The position numbers were made by a program, and so were the translations under genes. From Knoxdaviesia capensis (Eukaryota; Ascomycota; Sordariomycetes; Microascales; Gondwanamycetaceae), in contig LNGK01000005.1 in assembly GCA_001510575.1 (NCBI GenBank), positions 310,001-374,000 of the forward strand: DNA of 64,000 nucleotides. Reading direction: 5' to 3'. The notes beneath the pieces are model-generated. The model searched no databases and had not been told where the DNA came from. It saw nothing but the letters and a program-made list of their open reading frames with translations. This document shows positions 10,065-22,947 of the stretch, in pieces (position 1 is the first letter of the stretch; each line of letters starts with the position of its first letter).

Positions 10065-11307
10065 TTGGATGAGGGACTTAGGGTTGTGTTGGAGACTAGG
10101 GTTCGCGGGTGGGGTTGGGAGTTTGGAGATGGTAGGCACTATCGTGAGAAACCGGAAAGCCGAGGAAGGAGGAGGATTGGTAGGATTTTTCTGTAGTTAG
10201 TTAAGCAAGAGTTAGAATCAACAGCAAGGCAAGGCTATTGAGTAAGCACAGACGCAGAAGAGCAGATCGAAATTAGCAGACGCGACTGACCTCCTTGTTT
10301 CTCCGGAATTGTGATTTGAGGATGGACTGTACACAATAAAAGAATTTACCGACAGAAACAGACGCTGAGCGTCTTTGTTCGATAGCGAAGACGGGGTTCA
10401 CGGCATTATAAGCGGCGCAGTGTCGAAGCAGACCACGGCAATCAAAGAGAAACACAGAGCTGGAACTCGAAATAGATGCGGTCGCATGAGGAGGACCTGG
10501 GGACCTGGGGGCCGACCTGAATGTTGTCCTGCCTCGGACGCCAAACGGAAAAATACAAATAAAAAAGATAAAAAGAAGGGGAAAAAAAGGGAGAAAAAAA
10601 GGAATAATCATCCGCCATCCCCATTCAGGACACACACTCACTCTCAACTCCAATGCAGCCAGCCCTTCGTCGGCCCCTGCTTCCTGTCTATCGGGCCTCG
10701 TTCGACCCTCCGCCAGACCCAACATGCACTGCGCTGCAGTCCTCTGTAGTCCGGATCAGCCGTCCAGCGCTTAGCTGCTGCATACTGTGTGCCATCAGAA
10801 TCCCCAGCCCAAGACGGAGGAGGAGAGGGGAAAGGCAGACCGGCAGACCGCCCAACAGGACTGGAGCTGGAGCACCGAGGATTGCAATTTTGATTATTAT
10901 TGCCTGTTTAATCTGCGGCTGGTCCTTTCACGCCCAACACGGCCTAGCTCGCTGGCCTCCTCTGGCTGCTGCGGTCCACCAAGGAATCACCCTGACCTCC
11001 TTTGCTCCCTCAGCCTCTCGGAACGATGGTCGGGGTTCTGTCTTTTTCGAGCGGCCCCTCAACATAGGGGGAGAAAACGGTCGGTGGTATTTGCATGGAT
11101 TTTGGTACAGAGGTATCAGGAGTATCGCGGAGAGTGGCATGTGTCGCTTCCCGGGAGCGATGAACAGCCTAACCTTGTCTTTATTGTGTGGCTTAGATTT
11201 CATCGAACGAGCGAGCAAGCGAGTGACGATCTGGAAAAAATAAAATCGAAATCATCGGGTTCTCCCACCGACAGGCGGACTGCATTCCGAATCCTCCTAC
11301 GAACACG

Positions 11308-11450
11308 AATGGGCGAATCGACGGAATGATGGTGGTGATACGGCGAGCGATACGAGGAACCATCACAATGAAATCTACAAATGGGCGAATCGATGGAAAA
11401 TGATGGTGGACGTGATGATACGGCGAGCGATACGAGGAACCATCACGATG
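11308..11450. repeat. Imperfect tandem duplication, about 72-80 bp unit
   Basis: Two copies begin AATGGGCGAATCGA (11308 and 11380) and share the core GATACGGCGAGCGATACGAG followed by GAACCATCAC. The second copy has small insertions. Confidence 0.85.
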
Positions 11451-11583
11451 ACTGGAATGCAATCTACAGCTGGGCTTGTAGGCTGCAGGCTTCAAACATC
11501 GCCAGTTCCGCAACTGGGGAGGCATTGGGCTGATTGGGAGGCTGAGCCGGACAGGCAGATCAAACGGGACAGGCCGTCGGCCT

Positions 11584-11609
<26 letters not shown>
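11584..11609. repeat. CA microsatellite, 13 units
   Basis: There is an uninterrupted CA run in the spacer. Confidence 0.95.
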
Positions 11610-11614
<5 letters not shown>

Positions 11615-13116
11615 TGCACGCATTTTCGGCAGTCCAGGCAATACTAACTAGCATCACATCACGGCTCCACACAAACTACGCTTCTTCTTCGTGACAGCAC
11701 ATCAAGCGCCGCACACAATGAAAAGGAGGATCCAACAGAAGTTAGAAGAAATCAAAAATTGCACCCCCGATGGCCCCGAAGGGCAATCGAGAATGGGCGA
11801 CTCCGCGATGTGCAATGCAGGCCTCCCAGTCTAGTACAGGGAATTCATGAGCTCCCCGTACTGGAATAAGGTAAGTATGAAGAAGAAAGGAAGAAAAAAA
11901 AGAAAGGAGGAAAGGATTTCCTGGAGGGGAGCGCTCAGTGGACGGGTATTTATAGGTTTGGGAAAGCGGTGAAGCGTGGGCACAATCACCCACCCGGCAG
12001 AATACAGTCCGGCAGAATATTCGGGACTGTGTGGTTCGTACGGTGCTGGGCCGGCAGAACAGGGAAGGAACTGGAGCCGCGGCACGTGAGAGTCCCGGCG
12101 TGGCAGCAGCATGCACGCCAGTCACGGCTCGGGAAGGAGCAGGTGAGAGAGTCACACAGTGCAACGCCAACCCTCATTCCTAGACGGAAGGAGCCCAGAG
12201 GAATGCGTTTCTGCGGTCTTCGCCTTCCGCGGGTCGGCGGCTACAGGCCTCGGCAGCGCCATTTCCTCGTCTCAAAATAGCGGTATCTTTACGAGCCTGC
12301 AGAATGCTCGGGGTTGGCCGGCAAGTGTGTTCGGTGGCTGCCATCGCCGAAGCCTGCATTCCTCATCTGCCAAACAATCGTGGCCATGCTCTGTCCCCAC
12401 GGGATTGGACTCCTGGATCGCCTCGTTTGCAGGCTACAGGCGCCCTAAAGCAGTCGGCCGTTTCTATGAACAGGCCACAATGTCTTTATAGGCCATCCCC
12501 GGCCCCTGGAGGTGGGATCGCGGGTTCCGAGATTCTGGGTGCAACCGTCCCCCCGGGCTGAGATCTCTCTAGCCCCCCACAATCTGGGAACTCAAATCGT
12601 TTACAGATGGACGGTCCCGGCGTGTACGAGATACGGCGGGCGCTGTCATTATGTTGCGGCACAGTGTGAAGATGGATGCCCCAAGGTTCCCGTCTCTCTG
12701 GCTCTAAACGCGATGAAGCCGCCGGTTGACAGTTGGAAGGAGCACTCGGTCCGGCAGTCCTTCCGTTTCTGCTCCAGAAACTCGCAATTGGAGGGAACGC
12801 TCAGTCCAGAGGTCCTTCCCTCTCCGATATAAACGAAAGGCAAGCCCTAACCCCAGATTCGTCACCTGAGACAAGACGCACAAACGCACAATCACAAGAT
12901 ATCAAAATTGCACGAACCAATGGGAAAGAATGAGGGAGGCTAGATGGAAAAATAAAAGGTAAAAACGACAGGAAAGAAAGTCCACGAGAGAACGAGAAAG
13001 GAAGACTGCAAAAACAAAAACAAACTCCCCCCTCCTCAACTTTGGTATCTGTAACAAACCGCATTTTCCAACTGCGGGCAAAAAGTCTTTCCATCCATAT
13101 AAGCCCAGGTTCGTTT

Positions 13117-13143
13117 TCTCTCTCTCTCTCTCTCTCTCTCTCT
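13117..13143. repeat. TC microsatellite
   Basis: A TC run of 27 bases ends about 26 bp from the stop codon of the Pth11-like gene, so it probably lies in that gene's 3' UTR. Confidence 0.9.
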
Positions 13144-13169
13144 ACCGACCACGTGTATATCTGGCATTT

Positions 13170-14599
13170 TTACACCTCGCGTAGGATCTCGCGCGCGCTC
13201 TCGGAGTCCTTGTCGTTGGTGGTGATCTTGGTGCTGTTCTGCGGCATCACGGCCATGCCGATGGAGTTGTCGGACCACGACTGGTGGATCGACTTCTGGC
13301 TGCGGATGTAGCCCGAGCGCTCCTCGCCGTGGTACTCGTAGCCGGTGTGGCCGTTGCTGGTGCTCTTCTTGGTCAGGTTGGCGAGCTGGCGCGGCGAGAA
13401 GAGCGGCTTGAGGGCCGGCACGCAGGCGCAGAGGATGGCGGTGTTGATTTCGATGACCGACCACACGTTGACCTGGACGAGCGAAGCGACGGGGATTAGC
13501 TGGGGGTCATCTCGAAGAGGGGAAAGCGGAAGTCGTGAACACGGAGGAAAGGGCAAACTCACCAGGATACTCTCCCGGAACGGATCGGCGGCGAGCGTGT
13601 ACCGGTAGATGGTGTGCAGGCGGATGATCGACGTGCAGGTCCCGAAGATTCCGAACACGAACAGGCCGACGAGGGCCAGCTTTTCCTTGGTCGGGCGGCT
13701 GATCTTCATCAGGGTGCGGACGGGCAGGGCCATGATCCACACGTCGGTGATGATGTTGACGCCGGAGGTGAAGTAGAAGAAGGCCGTGCCGTTGATGCAG
13801 CTGCCGGGCACCTCGCCGGTGAAGTCCCACAACTTGTGGATCGGCTGGCACTGCAGCGTGGTCACTAGGATGCACACCACAAAGAACACGCCGTGGAAGG
13901 CGATGGTGGCCTTGCAGACCAGGTTGAGCGTGGGCGAGGCGGCTGGAGTGTGTGTGTGTGGCAGGGCCACGGTTAGCTCTGGCTGTGTCTGTCCCGCTGT
14001 TTGGATCTGTTTGGATGCCGGGGCGGCGACTTACCGATGCGCAGGTACAAGCACAGCAGCGAGATCTTGACGGCGTTGACGGCACAGTAGTACGTGACTT
14101 CAATGGCGAGGGTGATCTGAGACAGCTGTTAGTATGGTACCACGCGGTTGAAGCGGCAGTGTGGTGCGCACCTTGAGCAGGTTGGTCATGTTGTCGAAGG
14201 TCAGGGTCTCCATGCGGAAGCCCATGTGGTTGTCTCGGGCCAGCAGCACCTCGATGAGGTAGCCAATGCTGAAGATCTGAGAGTTGCAGGAGTCCGGACG
14301 GTTAGAAAATCTTCTCTCTCGACATGTTCGGCCTGGATGCGAGGAGGACAGCGCACTTACCACCGCAATGGCGATGAAGAGGTCATCGTAGCCGACCTTG
14401 CGGATGATGAATCCACGGGTGAACATTCGGAGGATCAGGACGAATACTGCACAGAGACCGTGTAAGTTAGCTGGCCATTCCCCCCCTTCCAACACCAACA
14501 AATCTCTGATATCCCGTGAGCCCACTTACTCGATATGCCCGTCAACGCGCAGGTGAGGTTCACCACGCCATTGAGACGTTCCTGGTCCGTCTGGCCCAT
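13170..14599 (-). CDS. Pth11-like integral membrane protein, fungal rhodopsin domain (seven-helix)
   Basis: Six exons on the minus strand give 341 residues: 14530-14599, 14361-14446, 14172-14276, 14035-14116, 13563-13942 and 13170-13472. All introns are GT-AG, 55-92 bp, most with a CTAAC branch. The start MGQTDQERLNGVV is the first in-frame Met and leaves a short N-terminus before helix 1. Family hallmarks are visible: FTRGFIIRKVGYDDLF after the first helix, YYCAVNAVKISLLCLYLRI, the CQPIHKLWDF and GSCINGTAFFY block with conserved cysteines, WIMALPVRTLMKI, and the last helix ending AILCACVPALKPLF. The polar tail has a Ser/Asn-rich segment. Such proteins sit in the plasma membrane and are often called Pth11-type GPCR-like receptors. 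The ligand is unknown, and a receptor role here is inference from family. Confidence 0.92.
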
Positions 14600-16660
14600 T
14601 GTGAGGGTTGGTGTTTTGAGCCTCAGAGGATACGGATGTTCTGTCTGTGTCTCTGTATATCTAGACACTTGTCTCGTCTATCGTCGGGCTTTGCGAGGAC
14701 AGAGAGGCAGGTCCCGGGAGTGTCACGGAAAGAAGGGGTGAAATGGACGCAAGGTGAAGGCGACAAAAACGGAAGCCCACGGAAGAACGACGGCCGTCCA
14801 AAAGGCCAACAACGGAAGGGAGCAGGAATCAAAGAAAACAAAAAGAAAGGGAAAGACGACACACGGAGACGGTGGTTCAGCCCGAGACACGGAGAGCAAA
14901 AAGGAAAAGAAAGAAAAGATACAGGGAAAAAAAGGAGGATGGGCGGAAGGGGGAGAATGAATTAATACAAGATACCAAAGGCAGGCTGTGTGTCTGTGAT
15001 TGATACCTCGGACGTCACTCGAGACTAACACACAGCAGACCCACGCATCAACAGACAAGGAGAGAAGATGGGAAGATGGGAAGATGCTTGCTCAACGAAC
15101 TGGCGACAGTTTCCAGTTGCCAACTGTTCACGGACGGTTCTGTTCCCCTTTTGATACAGGGACGGACGGCACTGACAGTCTGCCGGTCTGTCGGTCTGTC
15201 TGTGTCTGGCTCTGGCTCGCGGATTTCTCGCTCTGGGTCTGTGGATCTGGACCCAAGTCTCGGTCGGAATGGAATCTTTCTCTCGTTGGGTGTGTGTGTG
15301 TCGTCCCCAACGAAACAAGTGTCGGTCGCGTGGATCTGGAACTAAGCGCCCCCTCACTCATCTCGCCCGCTGGGAACCACAGCATCGGTAGTGTGTGAGA
15401 GAAGAGTACATGTGGGTGGATGCAGACAGTCCCCGCCAGGCTCCGGCGCGGACTGAGCGGCGAAGCTTCTTGTGGTGGTGTGGTGTTGGTGGTTTTAGAA
15501 ATAGTCTTTCTCGCCGAAGGACCAAGCTAGAGCCAGCCCGCGCCGATCCAAGCACAAGTCGGGCGGACCAGCAGCGAGCGGGACTAGACATCCAGACACA
15601 CACTTGCCAACCTTGGTTTCGCTCTTGGCCAGATGTAGGTGTTGCCCCGAGCACGGTTCCCGTCCCCGGAAACAGGTTCAACCCTGCCGCTAGAGCGAGC
15701 ACCGCGGGCCCAGAGTCGTTCGCGTCGTTCGAGGCTGTCTGTCTCCATTGGGCGGGGAAGCTGGTCCAACTACCGTAGAGGGGGGGAAGGGAGATGTGAG
15801 TGATGTACAGTAGTAGTGAGACACACCGGGAAAGAAAAGAAACCCGTCCCCACACACACACACACTCACGAACCGTCCTCGTCTGGAAACAGACATCTGG
15901 CACTCCCCTTGTCTTGCTTGCTAAACACCCGCTAGCTGAAGGAAATTTCGGCGCCGGCGGCCAAGCTAAAGGTGCAACTTGTAACGTCCGAGCTCGCTTG
16001 GTAGTCGTTGTTCCTCTGGGCGAAATAAAAATAAAAAATAATAATAATACGGGACGCCCTCAAGAAAGCGTCGCTCGGGTGCATGATGAATACAGGCCCG
16101 GAATGGAACAAGATGTGCATTTGACGTAAGAAAAGAAAGTCTTGCCTGCTCTAGAACACTCGTCGAGAAGGAAAGAAGGTCAGTGGGCAGCCGGCAGCAA
16201 CTTCGGGATTCCTTTTTTTAATTTTTATTTATTTTCTATCTGTATTTTTTCTTTTTTCTCTCGATCTCCTGGCTGTTACGCTCTTCACTTTCTTGGTTCT
16301 GGGTGGGAGAAGTAGTTTGAGGGGGAGTCTGTAGTGCCGTTCCCCCTCCTCTTCAAGATCGTCTCATGAGCGAGGGTTTACCCTTTGATAGCCCCCGAAC
16401 CGCCCGATCAGCCGGTCGGGTTGTCTGCGGTGTGAATCGATCTTGCATGAAGCATCACCTCCCCCTATCGTTCGTGAGACACCATTAGACCAGACAGGCG
16501 TCTGGGGCCCAGCGAGTCATGCAGATACATGAAATGAAGCAGTCAGCTATCTCGTATCTGGCGATGGCGATCTGCGAGCCACGTTTCAAGAGGACAAGAA
16601 ACCCGCATTGCCACAGCCCGTCTAGCTTGACTCCAGAAAACCACTAGCAAGAGGTCGGAG

Positions 16661-16693
16661 CCCCCCCNNNNNNCCCCCCCCCCCCCCCCCCCC
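16661..16693. other. Poly-C tract with assembly gap
   Basis: A run of C is interrupted by six unknown bases at 16668-16673. The true length is not known from this sequence. Confidence 0.95.
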
Positions 16694-17270
16694 ATGCTAC
16701 TGCACATTTCCTCACAACTCAGCTTTTGTATCGCGGGAATTATGTGATGCGCACGATCGCGCGGCGCGGAATGGGCCAACATCCATGTCCCGGCTCGTGG
16801 CCATCACTAGCGATTAACTCGCTTAGGCCAGCATGGAAGAAAAAAAAATAAGCAAATAATATCCCTTCCCCCCTGTGCACAAACGAACCCGGTTCCTGGG
16901 TATTTCGGGGCTTGGCTGAGGAACTGGAGGGGGGCTCCCAGTCTCGAAGTCGGCCTTGGACCCGCTGATCGATCAGCTCCGGGGGGATCTGAGCGGGCTG
17001 GTTGGTACGAGGGCGGTTCGGGTGCGGCGTTGTTGTTGTTGCGAGAGAGGAGGGTTGCGGCTGTTTGGAGGTACGAGTGAGTGTATCTCGTGTAGTGGTG
17101 GCTTGTTTGCTGTGGTCTTATCCGAGGGGCAAGAGACGTATGCACAGTCCTCCTCGGCCTGCACAGACACTTTCTTACACGTTGACTACCAACTCCAGGC
17201 TCTGCCAGATACCCACTCACACCACACCACACAATGCCGAGTCTGCATGGCCACGGACTCTCACGGCTAT

Positions 17271-17304
17271 ATGTACTGTACTACTGTATCTATGTACAGT
17301 ACAT
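17271..17304. repeat. Inverted repeat, 11-bp arms (ATGTACTGTAC)
   Basis: The arms ATGTACTGTAC (17271-17281) and GTACAGTACAT (17294-17304) are perfect reverse complements around a 12-base loop. Confidence 0.85.
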
Positions 17305-18315
17305 CCCCCGTCCTGGTCGAGAGAAGAGCAAGAAGCGAGGAAAAGGGCAAAGGGGCAAGTAGCAACGATGGACATGGACCAGACCTCCGGAAATAGACAA
17401 CAGCCGGAAGAGTGCACACTACAGTACACTCGGGGTACCTATGGAAGTCCAGTGCTGTAGTGTACATACCATCTCTTGTTCGTCCTTCCCGCACCGGCTG
17501 TATGGTTCAGTCTCCCCTAGCGGCCAGCACATTCCAGAAAGAATCTGTGCTGTCCCAGCTATCACCACTTGTCCGGCCTCCAGACGCGGCCGGCGCTAGC
17601 TCTAAAGCCGGCACTCTGTCTTCTTCCCTTCTCGCCTCTCTCCCTCTCTCTCCTTTGGTTCGGCTTCTCCTCTTCTCCTGGACTGTGCATGTTCTAGTCT
17701 GCCCAACTACCACCCAAGCGAGGTGTTCTCCCCTCTCCGAAGTGCTTCTGGGCATGCAGATCCTAGAGCGCGTGTGTGGGAGAGGGACTCCTGATGCACT
17801 GCTGGCTAATCTACTGTACATGCACTACCTGTTCTATCTCAGGGGGTTCGGTTACACGAGAAGCTTCTCTCAGAACGTTCTGCGAAAGCCACGTGGCGGG
17901 GAACACGCAGTGCACACATGGCTCCGAAGCGCCCAGCAACACCGGCCGCCCCATCCTGGAGGAAACTGGGCCCGTGAAGAAACCGGGCTCCTGGGTTGGT
18001 GAAGAACTTGGACCTGGGCAAAGAACTGGGCCCCTGGGTCATAGTGTCAACCTGGAAGGTCCCTGGCCCATTCAACGAGACCCGACATATGGAGCCCGTC
18101 AAACGTAGGCGAAATTGATCAATCATATTTTGCATGTTTCTATCATGTACCAAGACGCCATCGATACCATGTGTCTCTGTCTCGTCCTTCTCTTACACAG
18201 GTGGGAAAAACCCCCCCCCCCAGGAATCCCGAGAAACCCACGATAACGCTAAACCACAAGCAAATTAAAAACAAATGGGGATATCTAGCAGCTGGAAACA
18301 AATTTCGCTCCTCTC

Positions 18316-21300
18316 TTAACTAACTGCAATCGTGGAGGACGCTATGGCAAGTTCCGTGCGGCCGGTGCCCTGGTACAGCTTCCACTCGATACGTCGGGAG
18401 TTCACCGAAGCCAGCACCGTCAGCGTGAGGGGGTAGTACGGTGTGTCCCCGGAGACTGCTGAGGTAACACGGCGCGTGTTTACGGTGAGTTGGTTCGCCG
18501 CGAAGGGGATACTCTGGAGGAAAGCTGGAGAGAGGCGAGAGAAACACGGGTCAGCCAGGTTCCGGGGAAGAGGGAGAAAGAGAGTTGAGTCGAGACCACG
18601 GGTTCCGGGTGGAGGTTCTAGGAGGACGGGCTCTAGACTTACTGGTGTTCCTCGCCGTGGCGGGGTGGGTTCCCGCGCCCTTCCACGTCACCACCTGCAG
18701 CTCGAGCTGCTGGCTGCCCAGGCGCTGGGCATTGAACAGGTCGCAGTGCACGGTGACCGAGATCGAGATGGTCTCGCCCGGCGTCGGCACGATATCGCCG
18801 TTGCGCAGCACCCACACCACCGGCCGCCGCGACGACGACCCCATCGAGTCGCCCTGGTTGCCGCGGATCTCCGCAATGCCGTACGACATGCCGAAGTACT
18901 GCACCGGCGGCGGCGGCAGCGAGCCGATGCCGGCGCCCTTCATGGCTGCGCCGCGGGCCACCGCGCTCCAGCTCTCGCCGCCGCGCTCGACGGCCAGGCC
19001 CGCGCCGGCTGCGTACTCGCGCACGCGCCTGAAGAGGTAGTCGTTCCGCGCGAAACCTCCGGACAGGTAGATGTGCTGTGGAGAGGGTTAGAGATACTGA
19101 TGCAAAAGAAAGAGAAGAACACAAAAAAAGAACGAAAAAGAGAAGAAAAAAGCCGGAGACAACTCACAGTCAGCCGGAAATTGTTCTGCCGCTCCGACGC
19201 CCGCGTAATCGTGATCTGATGTGCGAGGGTATCCAGGATCTTCTCAACCGGGAACTTGAACATGGCCTCCAGCTCCTCCGGCTTGACCAGCAGATCGACG
19301 CCCTTGACGAGGTGCTTGGAGCGGTCGGGCACGATGATCGACGCCGGCAGCTGCATGACGGGCGAGTCGTTGGCGTCGCGGCCGAAGTTCTGCTTGATGG
19401 TCTCGAAGTTCATCAGCAGCTCGTGGCGCACGGTCTTCAGGTCGCCGGTGCGGTCGCTGGACGGCTTGTGCAGCGTCAGCGGGCCCAGGATGCCGTCGAT
19501 CCACTCGAGAAAGGCCCGGTCGACCAGCGTCGCTCCGCACTCTTGGCCGGACACCGGGCCGATGAGCTGCACGTCGAACGGCGCCATGGATGTGATGCCG
19601 TAGCTGGCGAGATCCTGATGGGGACGAGAGGCGGTTAGATGGTGATGATGATGCAGAGGACGCGGAAGGTCGGGGAAGAGGGGGACTATATCGCGGGTCG
19701 GGGCTTGCGGGAACGGAAGACGACACCACTTACCACTGTGCCACCACCGGCGTCGCACACAATAAAGGCGTTTCCCTTGCCCAGCCGGTTGGTGTCCTGT
19801 CTGGTCGAGTATTCTCCGGTGTACAGCGCACAGGCTTCCGGCTCGCTGAAGAGGTAGATGTTGCGGATCTTGGGGAAGTCTCCCTCGCGGAAGGCCTGCT
19901 TGACGGCCTGCACGGTGTGGTTCCGCGACTCGTAGGTGGCACTCTAAGATCAACAGAAGACATATGGCTTTAGTACAACGTTCTCCGGAGCCGGTGTGCA
20001 GGGGGAGGTTAGACACTCACAGCAGGATGCGTAACCACAATGTCCAGCGGCACGTTCATCAGGCTCTGGCGCGTCATGGCCCGCGAGCTCCACCGCATCG
20101 CGACCTCATGCAGGAAGTCGGCCACAACCTCGCGCGGCTCCTTGGTGATCTGCCACGGCACGGCCTTCTTGAACGCCGGAACACTCTCGTCGCGCAACGC
20201 GCGGATGCGCGCCAGACTGCGCACGACTTCCAGCAGGTTGCGCAGCCCCGTGATGGCCAGCTGCGGCGACAGCTCCAGCTTCGTCCACTGCATCACCTCG
20301 GCCTTGGTGTCGCACTCGTGGCCCCACTGGCAGGCCGCGCCGTCGCGCGACGTGTACGAGAACTTGGACGGCACCTTCTGCGTCTGGTGGCGCGGCCAGT
20401 CGGTGAAGAGCCGCACGTCTTCGTACTGCGGCGGGACGTCTTTCTGCACGTTGATCCACGAGAGGCCTGGCTGGGGGGGTCAGTCGGAGGACAATTTCGA
20501 ATGCCGATGGCTCTAACGAGCAGAGGAAACTCCGAGACCGAAAAGGGGGGGGGNGGGGGGGGGAAGAAACTCGCCTGTGTACGTGGTTCCGTAGTCCAGC
20601 CCGATGACGATCCGCGGGTTGTCCGGCTCGGCCGGCGACGGCGGCTCGGCCGGCAGGGTCTGGCTGGCCGCCGGGTTTTTGCTGGGCGGAGTCGGCGGAG
20701 AGACGAGACTGTTCTTGGTCTCTGCTGGATCATAGCGTTCCTAGTACACGTGAAGCAAGTAATTAGCGGTGTTCCCGATACGTCTACACGACCTGAGAGT
20801 CCCGAACAGTACATACATAGTATCCGGACCCGTATCCATCGGGCGACGGCACCCGCGGCCCGTACCCGAATTCATTTGACGGCCCCGGCCACTGCCCCGG
20901 GTCGTAGACACCACCCTGCGGCTGCTGCGGATCGTTGGCATGCCCAGCGGTGGCCGGCGACTCCTGCTGCGGATTGCTCCGCGGCCGCCGCGACGGCGGG
21001 ATCATGTGCGGTTCCAGCCGGGACAAGATGGGGTCCGGCACGTTCCGAATCGGCGGCTTGCGCATCCGCGGCGCGGCGGCCGGGACGGCGGCAGCAGGGT
21101 TGGGGGCCTGGATCTGGAAGCCCGAGTCCGACGTCTGGATCTGCTGCAGCAGGCCCTGGCGCGTGCGCTCGCGCTCCTCGCGCTTCTCGGCCGAATACAT
21201 GCTCTGCGGCGGCACGGCGGTGACGGGAGGGCCGCCGGCCGGCTCGGCGGCCATCTTGGCCATGTCTTGGGCCGCGATCAAGCCGTTGCGCGCGGAGCGG

Positions 21301-21422
21301 TCGGAGTCTTGGGGTAGTGTGGCGATGCCCCTTTCCTTGCGCCGTCTCGGCGCTCGCCGCGATTCGTCCACCGGGAGCATGATTCGGCCTCGTAGGTGGG
21401 CCTGCTCGGGGAGCTTAGACAT
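18316..21422 (-). CDS. Hsp70-like ATPase (fungal HSPA12-like family)
   Basis: Seven exons on the minus strand give 838 residues: 20817-21422, 20575-20740, 20021-20466, 19734-19943, 19168-19614, 18643-19075 and 18316-18524. The first 200 residues are a Pro/Gln/Arg-rich low-complexity extension. The actin-like ATPase fold then begins with the phosphate-1 motif IVIGLDYGTTYTG. It continues with a VTHPA segment, the YLFSEPEACALY block, the phosphate-2 motif CDAGGGTV and the adenosine-motif-like HIYLSGGFARNDYLF. No canonical Hsp70 peptide-binding domain is obvious, so chaperone activity is not assured. The second intron starts with GC (GCGAGT at 20574) and splits the TYTG codon. Its position is fixed by the conserved motif. 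That intron also contains one N (20554) in a G run. Its start faces the coiled-coil gene at 22948, about 1.5 kb away. Confidence 0.92.
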
Positions 21423-22947
21423 GGGATGGTGGATGGATATGGGGGGCTTGATACAGGAAAGCCTCAGCGAGTTTGGGTGAAGAGGGACATGAACGGTTAA
21501 AGAGAAGAAGAAGAAAAGAAGATGGAGATGGAGGATAGAAAGAGAAGCAAGGTAACAAGACAGCTAGAAGAACCACACAGTCAGTCGAGCCCTGCACGTT
21601 GGCCGAATCTGCAAGATATGGTCGACATCCGGCCGTCGCTGGCTTATACCCCAAGTCCAATGCATTGATCGATTAAATACGTACCGACGACCACCTTTTT
21701 TTCTGCTGTCGCTTGCACTCGCCCATGCGATTGGATCGGGCTAGGCCGGGGGCAGTGAGTCCTCCTCGATCTTCACCATTCCGTATCAGCCCGGCGAAGC
21801 TCCACCCCACTCCACGAACCTAGAGTTGCAATTTACAACTCCAATAATTTGTACGTCTTGCTGTTTTGGGCCGAAAGTACTCGCCTGGCATTATTTCATT
21901 TTATTTGATTTTTGTTTCTTTTTTTCCTCCTCTCAGCCCTCAGTCAGCCTTGAACCAGGTTGCCTGCTTGTGCTGCAACATTAACCTGCAGGAGAGGGAT
22001 CCCCAACCGCAGCAAATAATTAATTCCCCCCTCTTCGCTGCCTCCAAACAGGGAAATAGAGGACCAACCACCATAGGAGGACTGGTCTGAAGCTAAACCC
22101 AATCCAATATACGTGAAGAGTGCACTGTGCTGCAGGTCTGGTCTCTGTTTCACCTGGTGGGACGGCATGCATGGTCGCGCTGCAGGTATCTTTGAACGGC
22201 GGTTAGGCCATCTTGCCAGGCGACGAGAATGTGCAATCGAAAGAGAGCCTAGGTGGTAGGTAGTGGTACTCTTCCTAGGATTTTCTTTTTTTCCCTCTTT
22301 TTTTTTCTTTTTTTTTAAAAAAAAAAAATAACCCTCCCGCATATATCGCAGTCCAAGTGAGCCTGCACCATTCCACGGCTAAACCGTCCCGGTCCATCCA
22401 AATTGTCCTGCCCCTAAGCCTGAACAAATCGGGCACAGTGAGGTTGAGGCTGAGCATCAGCTTCTGGCAGCGGCAGAAAATCATGGCTTAGATAGAGCTG
22501 GTGGCAAGTTGCGGCTGTCTTTCCCCCTCTTGTCTTCCATGTCAATTATACCAGCCTGTATGGTAGAAGAAGAAAAAAGAAAAAAGAAAACTGAAAATAA
22601 TAATATCCAAACGGGAATCGTGTGAATTGGCTTTTTCACCTCTCTATCTCTCGTTCCTGGTGTGTCTGGCTTTTATTCGTCGGCCTATCTGCCGCGCGTT
22701 CACGCACCTCGATCTTTCGTGTCTCTCCTCACCTCGTCAACTATCGCCGCTGGTCTAGGCTGTGAAGCTGTGAATACTGAGTTGAATCTTGCCAAATCCA
22801 GCTGAAGCCATCTTCCTGTGTTCCCCTGATCTCCCTCTCCCTCTCCCGCCCTCCCTCTCCCACACCCACTCTCTCACCCACACACATCTCCAACCCATCC
22901 TCCATCTTCACCGCTCCACCTACCCGCACCGTCTCACGGCATGGGCC
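21423..22947. other. Divergent promoter region
   Basis: This 1.5-kb region separates the starts of the Hsp70-like gene and the coiled-coil gene. It contains a T-run followed by an A-run near 22284-22330 that could fold back, and a CT/CA-rich leader before 22948. No gene is seen. Confidence 0.6.

Larger units (their letters stand above)
10065..13169. other. Long spacer, probably displaced 5' leader/promoter plus non-coding DNA
   Basis: On the minus strand the first 150 bases or so are pyrimidine-rich and continue the kind of leader seen between 4386 and 4450, so I infer they were the promoter-proximal DNA of the acylated-protein gene before insertion. TAGGGTT words recur at 10060, 10079 and 10094. 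The rest holds a tandem duplication, CA and TC microsatellites, and overlapping open frames with no recognisable protein or codon bias. I support no gene here. Confidence 0.6.
14600..18315. other. Gene-poor spacer with microsatellite-like and hairpin sequence
   Basis: No convincing gene is seen. The part next to the Pth11-like start is purine-rich on the plus strand (pyrimidine-rich leader for the minus-strand gene). A poly-C tract at 16661-16693 contains six Ns (16668-16673). A GTACTGTAC/GTACAGTAC inverted repeat lies at 17271-17304, and a related imperfect one at about 17415-17463. The open frames here are overlapping, low-complexity and without recognisable domains. Confidence 0.6.

Noticed and set aside
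10273..12832. Several 70-200 codon frames in the spacer right of the retrotransposon
   Set aside because: They overlap on both strands, cross microsatellites and the tandem duplication, and show no domain or splice support.
14516..14965. Plus-strand frame overlapping the start of the Pth11-like gene
   Set aside because: It becomes a Lys/Arg/Gly-rich run from a purine-rich leader and is antisense to a well-supported gene.
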